Positions 7,898-16,290 are shown, counted from the first letter of the stretch. The stretch is DNA of 64,000 nucleotides from Oscillospiraceae bacterium (GCA_020025535.1 JAHHRY010000003.1:1-64000); one strand, 5' to 3'. Notes: a model not told the origin generated them from the letters alone. Program-made: numbers and translations.

Positions 7898-8935
7898 TTA
7901 TTTCGTTGCAGGCTCCAGCAGTTTCAGAGTTTTGCGGTCACAGTCGATTTCATAAGTCAGGCCGAGAGGGAATACGCCGATGGGGTAGGCGTGGCCTACG
8001 TTGACATTGTACAAAATCGGCAAATCGGGGAGACCTGCTTCAAATCCCACTACCTGTTTATAAATTTCCTGATAGGATTCTTCCTTGTCTCGGAATGCCG
8101 GTTTGCCTACCAGTATGCCGCTTAGTACATTCAGAATGCCCTGCGCCTGCAGATTCCGCAAAAGTGCACAGAGCAAATCCTCCGGCATATTGGATTCGCT
8201 GCTTTCAATCAGCAGAATTTTTCCCTTCCAGTCCTCCAGCGAAGGCCACAGGGAGGTTCCCAGCAGATCGGGAAATACATCGATGCAGCCACCCAGCAGC
8301 CGGCCGGTTGCTTTTCCCTTGCCCTGCAGGACCTTATAGCCGGAATTGGGATAGCGGGGCGTTTGCTCGCCCATATGCTCTTCACCCCACCAGACTTTAT
8401 CGCAGTCGTAGCTGCAGTAGTCGCTGCAGGGAATGTCCAGTGCATCAACGGGATGGAAAAGCGTTTTGTCAATGGAATCTTTCGTATACGAATTGATTTC
8501 CACATACTCGGCCAGATTGTTCATGACGGAAAGACCATAGTAAGATACCAGACCCGCCTTGTGCATCATAAAGTGATTTGAGGTGGTATCGGAGAATCCG
8601 GTGAAGATTTTGGGGTTGTTCCGCAGGACATCAAAATCGATATAAGGCAGCAGGCGAATGGTATCATCGCCGCCGATGGCGTTGAATACTGCCTTGATTT
8701 CCGGGTCGCGGAAGGCGTCCATGAGATCCTGTGCTCTGGCTTCCGGGTGGCGATACAGATAATCGATGCCCTTCAGCGCATTGGGCATGGCGATGACTGT
8801 CAGACCGTAATCCTTTTCCAGCCGTTCCTTTGCCAGATAGTATTTATGGATAAACATATCTTCTCCCAGCATACCGCGGGACAGCGATACAATGGCAACC
8901 TTATCGCCGGGGTGCAGACGTTCCGGTTTCAGCAT
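7898..8935 (-). CDS. S66 family serine peptidase, LD-carboxypeptidase/MccF-like
   Basis: This 345-aa cytosolic hydrolase has the S66 triad. Ser115 lies in GFSDTT, Glu244 in LLIESSES and His315 in VNVGHAYP. S66 enzymes are LD-carboxypeptidases that trim murein tetrapeptides, or MccF-type enzymes that cleave microcin C and related aminoacyl adenylates. The length and GFSDTT sequence fit the MccF-like branch. A longer in-frame start exists, but AGGAAGG 8 nt upstream of 8935 sets the start at MLKPERL. It is monocistronic. Peptidoglycan recycling and self-immunity cannot be separated. Confidence 0.88.
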   Translation of the reverse strand: MLKPERLHPGDKVAIVSLSRGMLGEDMFIHKYYLAKERLEKDYGLTVIAMPNALKGIDYLYRHPEARAQDLMDAFRDPEIKAVFNAIGGDDTIRLLPYIDFDVLRNNPKIFTGFSDTTSNHFMMHKAGLVSYYGLSVMNNLAEYVEINSYTKDSIDKTLFHPVDALDIPCSDYCSYDCDKVWWGEEHMGEQTPRYPNSGYKVLQGKGKATGRLLGGCIDVFPDLLGTSLWPSLEDWKGKILLIESSESNMPEDLLCALLRNLQAQGILNVLSGILVGKPAFRDKEESYQEIYKQVVGFEAGLPDLPILYNVNVGHAYPIGVFPLGLTYEIDCDRKTLKLLEPATK

Positions 8936-8987
8936 ACTTAATACCTTCCTTGTTTTGATGATTTTAGTATATCCTTTGACGCAAAAG

Positions 8988-9009
8988 GGCGCAGACCAAA
9001 GTCTGCGCC
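8988..9009 (-). terminator. Terminator of the XRE gene pair
   Basis: A 9-bp stem GGCGCAGAC/GTCTGCGCC with a 4-nt loop, followed on the minus strand by CTTTTGCG. The U tract is short, so it may be weak. Confidence 0.55.
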
Positions 9010-9155
9010 GCATATGTGCATTTCATCCGACTACCTGTGGATCCGTGCAAAAGGAGCAGCGCTTTTATCCATGCAATTACCATTCATGTTCATGAAAACC
9101 GACTCCTTCCTGCAATGTCAGGGTCATCATAACATTGCACCGGACGGAAGTCAAG

Positions 9156-9398
9156 TCATAAAGTAATCTCAAGATGGGAGCCGTCTGCGCCGATTATTTC
9201 AATCAGTTTCCAGCCTTTATGATGGCGTTTGTACTCCTTCAGGATTTTTGCAAACTGTACTGCTTCTTCGGGTGATATGGTCAGACCGCCCCTGTTCAGC
9301 GCTTTTGATATCTGTTTTGTGGCAAGACGGTTGCAGATCAGGCTGGTAGGGATGACAAACTGCAGATGGGTGTCTTCATCCTGAATCCTGATTTTCAT
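9156..9398 (-). CDS. Small protein partner of the XRE regulator, unknown function
   Basis: An 80-aa protein (starts MKIRIQDEDTHLQFVIPTSL). It has a beta-hairpin-like start, a Ser-Pro-Glu-Glu helix (about 40-58) and an end WKLIEIIGADGSHLEITL that resembles the C-terminal end of the neighbouring regulator (IESGDGDIIRILVE). I do not recognise the family. The gene begins 3 nt after the regulator stop, so they are one unit. A role in modulating that regulator is a guess from context. Confidence 0.6.
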   Translation of the reverse strand: MKIRIQDEDTHLQFVIPTSLICNRLATKQISKALNRGGLTISPEEAVQFAKILKEYKRHHKGWKLIEIIGADGSHLEITL

Positions 9399-9401
9399 GG
9401 C

Positions 9402-9905
9402 CTACTCCACAAGAATGCGGATGATATCACCGTCACCGGATTCTATCTCCGCAAGGGTGCCGACAGCGCCCTGCCGAACCATCTCCAGAATTTGACTGAG
9501 ATCGATGTTTTTCATGGCGTCCTTACCGGATACTTGGGGAAGACCCTTGCCCGTGTCCAGCGCCAGCTGCACAAGTGCCATGGGGAGATTGACGCGTACC
9601 TTGTCTCCGTCGGCGGAATCGATGATGATACGCAGCATCATGTCGCTGATGCTCTTTTGCTCGGCGGGCGGGATCATTTTGACGTTGGCCTGCTGCAGCT
9701 CCTGTTTGCCGGAAAGCAGTTCATCGACCGTTACGCCGAGAATCTGCGCCAGCCTGGGAAGAAGACTGATGTCGGGACAGGTCTGATCATTTTCCCATTT
9801 GCTGACGGCCTGAGGACTGACGTCCAGCATACCTGCCAGATCATCCTGACGCAATTCCTTTTGGCGCCGCAGCATTGCAATTCTTTTGCCCAATGTTGTT
9901 TCCAT
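9402..9905 (-). CDS. XRE-family transcriptional regulator
   Basis: A 167-aa protein with an N-terminal Cro/C1-type HTH (about 7-62: LGKRIAMLRRQKELRQDDLA, then VSPQAVSKWENDQTCPD). A C-terminal domain of about 85 residues ends IESGDGDIIRILVE and resembles the small protein encoded downstream. AAAGGAG 9 nt upstream fixes the start. A palindrome TATCAACC-GGC-GGTTGATA at 10017-10035 and a related half-matched site at 9967-9980 suggest autoregulation. Targets beyond its own promoter are unknown. Confidence 0.88.
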   Translation of the reverse strand: METTLGKRIAMLRRQKELRQDDLAGMLDVSPQAVSKWENDQTCPDISLLPRLAQILGVTVDELLSGKQELQQANVKMIPPAEQKSISDMMLRIIIDSADGDKVRVNLPMALVQLALDTGKGLPQVSGKDAMKNIDLSQILEMVRQGAVGTLAEIESGDGDIIRILVE

Positions 9906-9935
9906 AGTCGTAAGCTCCTTTCAGTTGGTAGCTTC

Positions 9936-9964
9936 AATATACCATTGCGGCGGCTGAAAATGAA
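9936..9964 (-). promoter_or_regulatory. Promoter of the XRE gene pair
   Basis: On the minus strand, TTCATT, a 17-nt spacer and TATATT lie about 30 nt from the start codon. Confidence 0.5.
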
Positions 9965-10016
9965 TGGATCAGCCGTTGATTTTCAATAAAATCACACAAC
10001 CGGAAGTGGAATATTC

Positions 10017-10035
10017 TATCAACCGGCGGTTGATA
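10017..10035. promoter_or_regulatory. Palindromic operator in the xre/folE divergent region
   Basis: TATCAACC, GGC, GGTTGATA is a perfect 8-bp inverted repeat. A degenerate copy (ATCA-GCCG-TTGAT) lies at 9968-9980 next to the -35 box of the XRE promoter. Likely bound by the XRE protein. Confidence 0.55.
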
Positions 10036-10152
10036 AATGTTTTTTCCATTACATTGTACAGATAAAGTCACAGCAATGCAAGAAAGTAGTTGCAATCTTT
10101 ATTTATATACCTGCCAATTTATACAAATATACAATTAAAGCATAAAAAGATG

Positions 10153-10181
10153 TTGAGATTGCGGAAAAAAAGGTCTATAAT
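10153..10181 (+). promoter_or_regulatory. Sigma-A promoter of the folate operon
   Basis: TTGAGA (10153-10158), a 17-nt spacer and TATAAT (10176-10181). Transcription should start near 10188. Confidence 0.8.
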
Positions 10182-10187
10182 AAATTT

Positions 10188-10345
10188 TTGAAGAGCGAAT
10201 AATTACGGCGTGGGGCAAAACAGACAGGCCCCGTGCATACCTGAGAATACATTGCTGACAAACCGACACTTGGGCGATGTGCGGGGCGGTTTGAATTCGA
10301 TGCCCTTGTTGGGGTTAGCCCAAAGACCATAGACGAAGGAGAAAT
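10188..10345 (+). ncRNA. Structured leader of the folate operon, class not assigned
   Basis: About 160 nt separate the promoter from folE. Visible pairings are GGGGC (10212-10216) with GCCCC (10228-10232); AAACCG (10260-10265) with CGGTTT (10287-10292) around a smaller ACA/TGT hairpin; and TTGGG (10309-10313) with CCCAA (10319-10323) just before the AAGGAG at 10336-10341. GGGC at 10272-10275 can instead pair with GCCC at 10302-10305, so the fold could switch. I could not match it to the tetrahydrofolate (THF) riboswitch consensus. Confidence 0.5.
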
Positions 10346-10349
10346 AAAT

Positions 10350-10910
10350 ATGGATAAGGAAAAAATACAGGAAGGTGTACGGCTGATTTTAGAGGGAATC
10401 GGCGAGGACATCCACAGAGAGGGACTCTTGGAAACACCGGATCGTATTGCCAGAATGTATGAAGAATTGGCAGCCGGCTATACGGACGACGCGGCAAAGC
10501 ATTTGCAGAAGCGTTTTCATGTGGATAATAATGATCTTGTGCTGGAAAAGGATATTCCGTTCTACTCTTTCTGCGAGCATCATATGCTTCCTTTTTACGG
10601 CACGGCGGCAATTGCCTATATTCCCAACGGTGAGGTTGTGGGCCTGAGCAAAATTGCCCGTACGCTGGAGGTTTTTGCAAAGCGTTTCCAGCTGCAGGAA
10701 CGCCTGACCGCACAGATTGCCGATGTGTTCATGGAGGAGCTGAAGCCGCAGGGCGTGATGGTTTTGATTGAGGCGGAGCATATGTGCATGACAATGCGCG
10801 GCATCAAAAAGCCCGGCGCCAAAACGGTTACGGTAGTTACAAGAGGCGTGTTTGCCGAAGACGAAAAGCTTCAGAATCAGTTCTACAGAATGCTGGAGCA
10901 TAAATCGTAA
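10350..10910 (+). CDS. folE: GTP cyclohydrolase I
   Basis: Converts GTP to 7,8-dihydroneopterin triphosphate, the first step of folate synthesis. At 186 aa it has the normal length. The zinc ligands Cys75 and His78 are in SFCEHHMLPF and Cys146 in EAEHMCM; the conserved GLSKIAR and QERLT segments are present. The ribosome site AAGGAG lies 8 nt upstream. It heads an operon with the HD, folP and folB-folK genes, so it serves folate rather than queuosine. Its stop overlaps the next start (TAATG). Confidence 0.97.
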   Translation: MDKEKIQEGVRLILEGIGEDIHREGLLETPDRIARMYEELAAGYTDDAAKHLQKRFHVDNNDLVLEKDIPFYSFCEHHMLPFYGTAAIAYIPNGEVVGLSKIARTLEVFAKRFQLQERLTAQIADVFMEELKPQGVMVLIEAEHMCMTMRGIKKPGAKTVTVVTRGVFAEDEKLQNQFYRMLEHKS

Positions 10911-11392
10911 TGGAGCGTGTCAATAAAATCTGCCGGCATCCTCTCTGGCTATTACATATGTCCCGGCTGAAAGAAGCCGAAAAAGAGCGTATTTTCTGCG
11001 GGCATGGGATTGAGCATCTGCTGGATGTGGCACGCATTGCCTATATTGAGAATCTGGAGCAGGGATACCACATCCCCAAGGAAATCATTTATGCAGCGGC
11101 TTTGCTGCATGATATAGGGAGATTTTTGCAGTATTCTCAGGGAATATCCCATGAGACTGCAGGGGCTTCTTTGGCGGAAGTGATTCTGGCGGAATGCGGA
11201 TTTGATGAAGAAGAACAAAAGCAGATCCTTTCTGCCATTACCGAACACAGGGATGTGCGGACACGGCAGGAAAAAAATCTTGCAGGCCTGATTTACCGGG
11301 CGGACAAGCAGTCCCGGATTTGCGGATTCTGTCCGGCATCCACCCAGTGCAACTGGAGTGAAGATAAAAAGAACTATTTGCTGAAAGTATAG
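10910..11392 (+). CDS. HD-domain hydrolase in the folate operon
   Basis: A 160-aa cytosolic HD protein. His32 (GHGIEH), His67-Asp68 (LLHDIGR) and a later His-Arg-Asp segment (EHRDVR) supply the metal site. The C-terminus adds CGFCPASTQC, a possible extra metal site. It is translationally coupled to folE and lies between folE and folP, where the missing step is removal of the phosphates of dihydroneopterin triphosphate. An HD phosphohydrolase could do this in place of NudB. That role is inferred from position. Confidence 0.85.
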   Translation: MERVNKICRHPLWLLHMSRLKEAEKERIFCGHGIEHLLDVARIAYIENLEQGYHIPKEIIYAAALLHDIGRFLQYSQGISHETAGASLAEVILAECGFDEEEQKQILSAITEHRDVRTRQEKNLAGLIYRADKQSRICGFCPASTQCNWSEDKKNYLLKV

Positions 11393-11414
11393 ACTTCATG
11401 GGGGTTAGAATGTC

Positions 11415-12227
11415 ATGAAAATAGGAAACCGCTTCTTTGATGTGAAAAATGATTGCAGTATTATGGGTATTCTGAATGTGACACCGGATTCTTTTTCGGA
11501 CGGCGGCCGCTGGAATAACCTGGACAGCGCAAAGCAGCATGTGGCGGATATGATCGAAGAGGGTGCCGGCATCATCGATGTCGGAGGAGAATCCACACGC
11601 CCCGGTCATGTGCAGATCACGGTACAGGAAGAGATCGACCGGGTCGTTCCCATTATCGAAATGATCAAAGCGAATTTTGATATTCCCGTGTCCATTGACA
11701 GCTATAAAAGCCCGGTGGTTGAGGAAGCGTTGAAGGCAGGGGCAGATATGGTAAATGATATCTGGGGCCTTAAATACGACAGAAAGGTTGCCGATTTGAT
11801 TGCACAGTATCAGGTTCCCTGCTGCCTGATGCACAACAGAAACAACACGGATTATAAGAATTTCGTGGAGGATATGTGTCAGGATCTGAGAGAATCTCTG
11901 GAAATCGCCAGACAGGCACACATTTCTGATGAACAGATTATTCTTGACCCGGGTGTAGGTTTCGGAAAAACCTATGAGCAGAATCTGATGGCCATTCACC
12001 ACCTGGAAAAGCTGGTGGAAATGGGCTATCCCGTTTTGCTTGCCACATCCAGAAAGTCTGTGATCGGTCTTACACTGGATCTTCCGTCTGACGAACGCGT
12101 GGAGGGTACCGTGGTAACAACGGTTATGGGCGTGGAAAAGGGCGCTGCTTTTGTCCGTGTCCATGACGTAAAAGAAAATCTCAGAGCAATCCGGATGACA
12201 CAGGCCATTTTGCGGGAGTGTAAATGA
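11415..12227 (+). CDS. folP: Dihydropteroate synthase
   Basis: Joins 6-hydroxymethyl-dihydropterin diphosphate with p-aminobenzoate; the sulfonamide target. At 270 aa it has both family signatures, GILNVTPDSFSDGG (about 18-31) and DVGGESTRPG (about 55-64), plus DPGVGFGKT and TSRKS for the pterin site and the final RVHDV. It starts 22 nt after the HD gene and overlaps the next gene by 4 nt. Confidence 0.97.
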   Translation: MKIGNRFFDVKNDCSIMGILNVTPDSFSDGGRWNNLDSAKQHVADMIEEGAGIIDVGGESTRPGHVQITVQEEIDRVVPIIEMIKANFDIPVSIDSYKSPVVEEALKAGADMVNDIWGLKYDRKVADLIAQYQVPCCLMHNRNNTDYKNFVEDMCQDLRESLEIARQAHISDEQIILDPGVGFGKTYEQNLMAIHHLEKLVEMGYPVLLATSRKSVIGLTLDLPSDERVEGTVVTTVMGVEKGAAFVRVHDVKENLRAIRMTQAILRECK

Positions 12228-13051
12228 TGAAGTACGATGAAATCCATATCGAGGATCTGGAAATCTATGCCAGACACGGCGTTTTCCCGGAAGAAACAAA
12301 ACTGGGACAGCGGTTTATCCTGTCCGTGACCATGTATACGGATACCCGGAAAGCTGGGAAAAAGGACATCCTTGATCTGTCGGTGGACTACGGGGAAGTG
12401 AGCCATTTTGTGACTGCTTATATGCAGGAGAATACATATAAGCTGATAGAGGCCGCTGCAGAGAATCTGGCCGAAGAAATGCTGCTCAGATACCCGCTGC
12501 TGGCCGGTGTGGAGCTGGAACTGAAGAAGCCCTGGGCTCCGGTAGGGCTGCCGCTGAAATATGTTTCCGTCAGAATCAGCAGATTCTGGCATAAAGCCTA
12601 TGTGGCAATGGGCTCCAATCTGGGGGATAAGAAGGCATATCTGGATCAGGCGGTGGAAGAACTGGACGGATTCAGAGACTGCAAAGTGGAAAAGGTTTCC
12701 CAATATCTGGTGACCAAGCCATACGGAGGGGTGGAACAGGATGATTTCCTGAATGGCTGTCTTCTGCTGAAGACCCTGCTTACCCCTGAGGAGCTTCTGG
12801 AAAGACTGCACGAGGTGGAACAAAAGGCACACCGTGAGCGCATTGTGCGCTGGGGACCCAGAACGCTGGATCTGGATATTTTGCTGTATGATGATCTGGT
12901 TCTGGAAACGGAGAATTTGATTATTCCGCATATTGAGATGCACCTGCGGGATTTTGTATTAAAGCCTCTGAATGAAATTGCGCCTAATCTGCGGCACCCC
13001 ATTTATAAGAAAACGGTTTCGCAGATGCTGGCGGAATTGGAGTCAAAGTAG
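12224..13051 (+). CDS. folB-folK: Dihydroneopterin aldolase / HPPK fusion
   Basis: A 275-aa bifunctional enzyme. Residues 4-120 are dihydroneopterin aldolase (DLEIYARHGVFPEE, LDLSVDYGEV, LKKPWAP). Residues 124-275 are 6-hydroxymethyl-dihydropterin pyrophosphokinase (YVAMGSNLGD, RWGPRTLDLDILLY). Both domains look complete. It makes the substrate used by FolP. Fusion of the two is common in Firmicutes and fungi. No folC, folA or pab genes are in this window. Confidence 0.96.
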   Translation: MMKYDEIHIEDLEIYARHGVFPEETKLGQRFILSVTMYTDTRKAGKKDILDLSVDYGEVSHFVTAYMQENTYKLIEAAAENLAEEMLLRYPLLAGVELELKKPWAPVGLPLKYVSVRISRFWHKAYVAMGSNLGDKKAYLDQAVEELDGFRDCKVEKVSQYLVTKPYGGVEQDDFLNGCLLLKTLLTPEELLERLHEVEQKAHRERIVRWGPRTLDLDILLYDDLVLETENLIIPHIEMHLRDFVLKPLNEIAPNLRHPIYKKTVSQMLAELESK

Positions 13052-13103
13052 AATTATCTCTGGAATCGGTGCAGGCTTCTTTGGATATGCGGAGGAAAGA
13101 ACT

Positions 13104-14258
13104 ATGAGAGCTGTCATAGCAATGGATTCTTTTAAGGGAAGCCTGAGTTCTATGGAAGCGGGCCGTGCCGCAGCGGAAGGGCTGAAGCGGGCGTATAAAG
13201 AGGCAGATACGGTAATCAGACCTCTGGCAGACGGAGGAGAAGGTACCGTAGAGGCGTTGGTGTCCGGTATGAACGGCATCATGCAATGCGTTAAGGTTAC
13301 CGGGCCGCTGGGAACGCCTGTGGACTGCCGGTATGGAATCCTTCCGGAAAGCAAAACGGCCATTATAGAAATGTCCGGCGCAGCCGGGATTACTTTGATT
13401 CCAAAGGAAGAACGGAATCCGCTGTGTACGACGACCTATGGCGTCGGAGAAACGATTAAAGATGCCATCGACAAGGGCTGCAGAAGATTTATCATCGGCA
13501 TCGGCGGCAGCGGAACCAATGACGGAGGCGTCGGAATGCTGCAGGCTCTGGGGTACGGCTTCCTGGATAAGAACGGGAATCAGGTGCCTTTTGGAGCCCG
13601 GGGGCTGGAACGGCTGGAAACGATTACGGATACCTGGGTTCTTCCGGAACTGGCGGAGTGCAAATTCCGGATTGCCTGTGACGTTACCAATGTCCTGTGC
13701 GGAGAAAATGGATGCAGCGCCGTTTATGGACCTCAGAAGGGGGCAGAACCTTCTGAAATCAGGCAGATGGATCAGTGGCTGGCACATTATGCGATGCTTG
13801 CGGCAAAGAAATACCCGAAGGCGAATCCGCAGCTGAGCGGAACGGGTGCTGCCGGAGGCATGGGCTTTGGCTTTTTGACATTTACAAATGCGGTTCTGGA
13901 ACCGGGTGTCCGGATTGTGCTGCAGGAAACAAAGCTGGAGCAGTATATTCGGCAAGCGGACATTGTCGTGACCGGTGAGGGAAGGCTGGATGGACAGACC
14001 CCTATGGGGAAAGCACCCATCGGCGTCGCAAGACTTGCTAAAAAGTACGGAATCCCGGTCATTGCATTTGCCGGTGCGGCTGCAGAAGACGCGGTGGCCT
14101 GCAATGAAAACGGAGTGGATGCTTATTTTCCGATCCTTCGGAGACCGCTTGTTCTGGAAGAGGCCATGAAACCTGAAATTGCCAAAGCAAATCTTACGGA
14201 CACGGCGGAGCAGGTTTTCCGCCTGCTGAGAGTAGCTGGAAAGACCGGCGGTTTTTGA
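13104..14258 (+). CDS. Glycerate kinase
   Basis: A 384-aa kinase of the GarK/GlxK family (D-glycerate to phosphoglycerate). Typical segments are MDSFKGSLSS near the start, RPLADGGEGTVEAL, GIGGSGTNDGG, GTGAAGGMGFGF and TGEGRLDGQT. GGAGGA 7 nt upstream fixes the start at 13104; the longer frame overlaps folK. It lies 52 nt after folK and could be read through from the folate operon, but a functional link is not apparent. Whether 2- or 3-phosphoglycerate is made cannot be read. Confidence 0.93.
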   Translation: MRAVIAMDSFKGSLSSMEAGRAAAEGLKRAYKEADTVIRPLADGGEGTVEALVSGMNGIMQCVKVTGPLGTPVDCRYGILPESKTAIIEMSGAAGITLIPKEERNPLCTTTYGVGETIKDAIDKGCRRFIIGIGGSGTNDGGVGMLQALGYGFLDKNGNQVPFGARGLERLETITDTWVLPELAECKFRIACDVTNVLCGENGCSAVYGPQKGAEPSEIRQMDQWLAHYAMLAAKKYPKANPQLSGTGAAGGMGFGFLTFTNAVLEPGVRIVLQETKLEQYIRQADIVVTGEGRLDGQTPMGKAPIGVARLAKKYGIPVIAFAGAAAEDAVACNENGVDAYFPILRRPLVLEEAMKPEIAKANLTDTAEQVFRLLRVAGKTGGF

Positions 14259-14292
14259 TTCCTGCGGCTTTCATCAAACATAATTTCAGTTC

Positions 14293-14339
14293 CCCCGCTG
14301 CGGCGCAGTACAAAAGCGCCGCAGCGGGGAATTTGTTTT
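14293..14339 (+). terminator. Terminator after glycerate kinase
   Basis: A 14-bp perfect stem CCCCGCTGCGGCGC/GCGCCGCAGCGGGG is followed by AATTTGTTTT. Confidence 0.75.
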
Positions 14340-14384
14340 AAATATGCAACGGAAAAAACATTGCAGCATTTCGGCGGAAAACTG

Positions 14385-14413
14385 TTGACATATCTGTATA
14401 GACTGTATATAAT
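14385..14413 (+). promoter_or_regulatory. Consensus sigma-A promoter of the GntR-ABC operon
   Basis: TTGACA (14385-14390), a 17-nt spacer and TATAAT (14408-14413): both boxes match consensus fully. Confidence 0.93.
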
Positions 14414-14428
14414 GCGTATATACAGTCT
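14400..14428. promoter_or_regulatory. Perfect 12-bp palindromic operator over the -10 box
   Basis: AGACTGTATATA, ATGCG, TATATACAGTCT. The left arm covers the -10 box, so binding would block RNA polymerase. It is the expected site for the YtrA-type GntR repressor encoded 15 nt downstream. Confidence 0.85.
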
Positions 14429-14442
14429 AGGGGGGAGACGCT

Positions 14443-14820
14443 ATGAATATTCTGATTGACAACAAAAGCGGACTGCCGATTTATGACCAGATTTATACGC
14501 AGATCAAAAACCAGATCATCAGCGGAAGCCTGAAAGAAAATGAGATGCTGCCCTCTATCCGGGGGCTGGCCAAAGATTTGCGAATCAGTTTTATTACGAC
14601 GAAACGCGCCTACGAGGAGCTGGAAAAGGATGGCTTTATCTACACCATCCAGGCAAAGGGATGCTATGTCGCACCTAAAAACACAGAGCTTCTCCGGGAG
14701 GAAAATCTGAAGAAAATCGAAGAGCATCTGGAGCAGATCGTACAGCTTGCGGCTGCCTGCAATTTAAGCAAAGAAGAAATCCTGGAAATGGTCAACTTTA
14801 GTTTGGAGGAACAGATATGA
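14443..14820 (+). CDS. GntR-family repressor, YtrA subfamily
   Basis: A 125-aa protein with an N-terminal winged HTH (about 10-78: LPIYDQIYTQIKNQIISGSL, then LPSIRGLAKDLRIS). The short C-terminal helical tail of about 45 residues is diagnostic of the YtrA subfamily, which regulates ABC transporters. Its promoter carries a perfect operator at 14400-14428. It overlaps the ABC ATPase gene by 4 nt, so repressor and transporter are made together. Inducers of this class are often cell-envelope antibiotics, but none can be named here. Confidence 0.93.
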   Translation: MNILIDNKSGLPIYDQIYTQIKNQIISGSLKENEMLPSIRGLAKDLRISFITTKRAYEELEKDGFIYTIQAKGCYVAPKNTELLREENLKKIEEHLEQIVQLAAACNLSKEEILEMVNFSLEEQI

Positions 14821-15659
14821 ATGCACTGGAAATCAAAAATCTGACAAAATCCTTTTCCGGTTTTTGTCTGGACAATCTGAATCTGACCTTGCCCAGCGGC
14901 TGTATCATGGGCTTGATCGGCGAAAACGGAGCTGGAAAAAGTACGACCATTAAGCTGATTCTGGATTTGCTTCACAAGGACAGCGGTACGATCACCGTTC
15001 TGGGGCAGGACAACCAGACCGGCGCCAGCCTGATCAAGGAAGAGATAGGCGTTGTGATGGACGAGGTGGGTGTCCCGGATTGCCTGACTGCATCTCAGGT
15101 AGGGAAGGTCATGCGCCATACTTACCGCAACTGGAATGATGAAATCTATGCAGAGTATCTGGAAAAACTGTCGATTCCTGCGGATAAGGCTTTCAAAGAT
15201 TATTCCAGGGGCATGAAAATGAAGCTGGGCATCGCCATTGCTCTGTCCCATGAGGCCAAGCTGCTTCTGCTGGATGAAGCGACCAGCGGCCTTGACCCGG
15301 TAGTTCGGGATGAAGTGGTGAGTATTTTCAGCGAGTTTACAAGGGACGAGAATCATTCCATCCTGATTTCTTCCCACATTGTCAGCGATCTGGAAAAGCT
15401 GTGCGACTACATTGTCTTTTTGCATAAGGGAAAGCTGCTGCTTTGTGAGGAAAAGGATTTTCTGCTCAGCCAGTACGGCATAATCCACTGCACCCGGCAG
15501 CAAATTCAGGAGCTTCCCCCGGAGGCCATCAAGTACAAAAAGGAAAATGCCTATGGCGTGGAGGCTATGGTGCTGCGGGAGGCGGTGCCGGCAGGCATAA
15601 ACATCAGTCCCGTCACAATCGAAGAACTGTTTGTATTTATGGTAAAGGAGGCAAAGTGA
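14817..15659 (+). CDS. ABC transporter ATPase, YtrB-like
   Basis: A 280-aa ATPase with Walker A GENGAGKST (about 34-42), signature YSRGMKMKLGIA, Walker B LLLLDEATSGLDP and switch SSHIVSDLEKL. The C-terminal extension of about 70 residues is usual for ABC-2 exporters. It is coupled to the GntR gene before and to the permease gene after (stop and start separated by 1 nt). Confidence 0.93.
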   Translation: MNALEIKNLTKSFSGFCLDNLNLTLPSGCIMGLIGENGAGKSTTIKLILDLLHKDSGTITVLGQDNQTGASLIKEEIGVVMDEVGVPDCLTASQVGKVMRHTYRNWNDEIYAEYLEKLSIPADKAFKDYSRGMKMKLGIAIALSHEAKLLLLDEATSGLDPVVRDEVVSIFSEFTRDENHSILISSHIVSDLEKLCDYIVFLHKGKLLLCEEKDFLLSQYGIIHCTRQQIQELPPEAIKYKKENAYGVEAMVLREAVPAGINISPVTIEELFVFMVKEAK

Positions 15660-15660
15660 T

Positions 15661-16281
15661 ATGAAAGGTCTGCTGCTGAAAGATTTTTATCTGATAAAGA
15701 AATACTGCGTGACGATTGTGCTGTGTGCTTTGGTGTTTATCGGGTTATCCCTTGTGGCTGAGAACAATGTATTCTTCTCTTTCTACGCCTGCCTGTTTGG
15801 GGGTATGATTCCGCTTACGCTGCTTGGGTACGATGAACGCAGCAAATGGGAAATCTATGCCGGCACATTGCCATACACCAAAGCGATGATCGTGTCGGTT
15901 AAATATTTGATTGGACTGATTGCACAGCTGGGAATTCTCTTGGTAACCGGTGTTACGCAGGCACTGAGAATGTGCACAAGCGGCACCTTTCAGCTGAATA
16001 CCTATATGACAATGCTGTCGGTACTGACGGTTATCGCATTTTTTTATTCATCGGTGATATTGTTGCTTTCGTTCAGATACGGTGTTGAAAAGGGACGGTT
16101 TGCATACTATGTAATGATCATTCCGATTGCCGTTGCAAATGCGCTTGTGATGAATCTGATTGACATATGGGCACTGTCGTCTGTTCTGCTGAACGGAATC
16201 ATGATTTTGGCAGCCGCTGCGCTGTATGCCGGATCCTGGTACCTGTCAATTGTGTTCTACCGCCGACGGGAAATTGCATAA
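15661..16281 (+). CDS. ABC-2 type permease partner
   Basis: A 206-aa membrane protein with six predicted helices (about 14-31, 36-53, 77-98, 115-140, 147-167, 174-198). Its cytosolic start MKGLLLKDFYLIKK is common in this permease type. It lies directly after its ATPase. A half-size permease of this kind probably dimerises. Substrate unknown. Confidence 0.85.
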   Translation: MKGLLLKDFYLIKKYCVTIVLCALVFIGLSLVAENNVFFSFYACLFGGMIPLTLLGYDERSKWEIYAGTLPYTKAMIVSVKYLIGLIAQLGILLVTGVTQALRMCTSGTFQLNTYMTMLSVLTVIAFFYSSVILLLSFRYGVEKGRFAYYVMIIPIAVANALVMNLIDIWALSSVLLNGIMILAAAALYAGSWYLSIVFYRRREIA

Positions 16282-16290
16282 ACAGAGATT

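Noticed and set aside
10188..10349. Tetrahydrofolate (THF) riboswitch
   Set aside because: The operon context fits, but the conserved 5' GGAGAGTAG-type and 3' blocks are missing. Kept as an unassigned leader.
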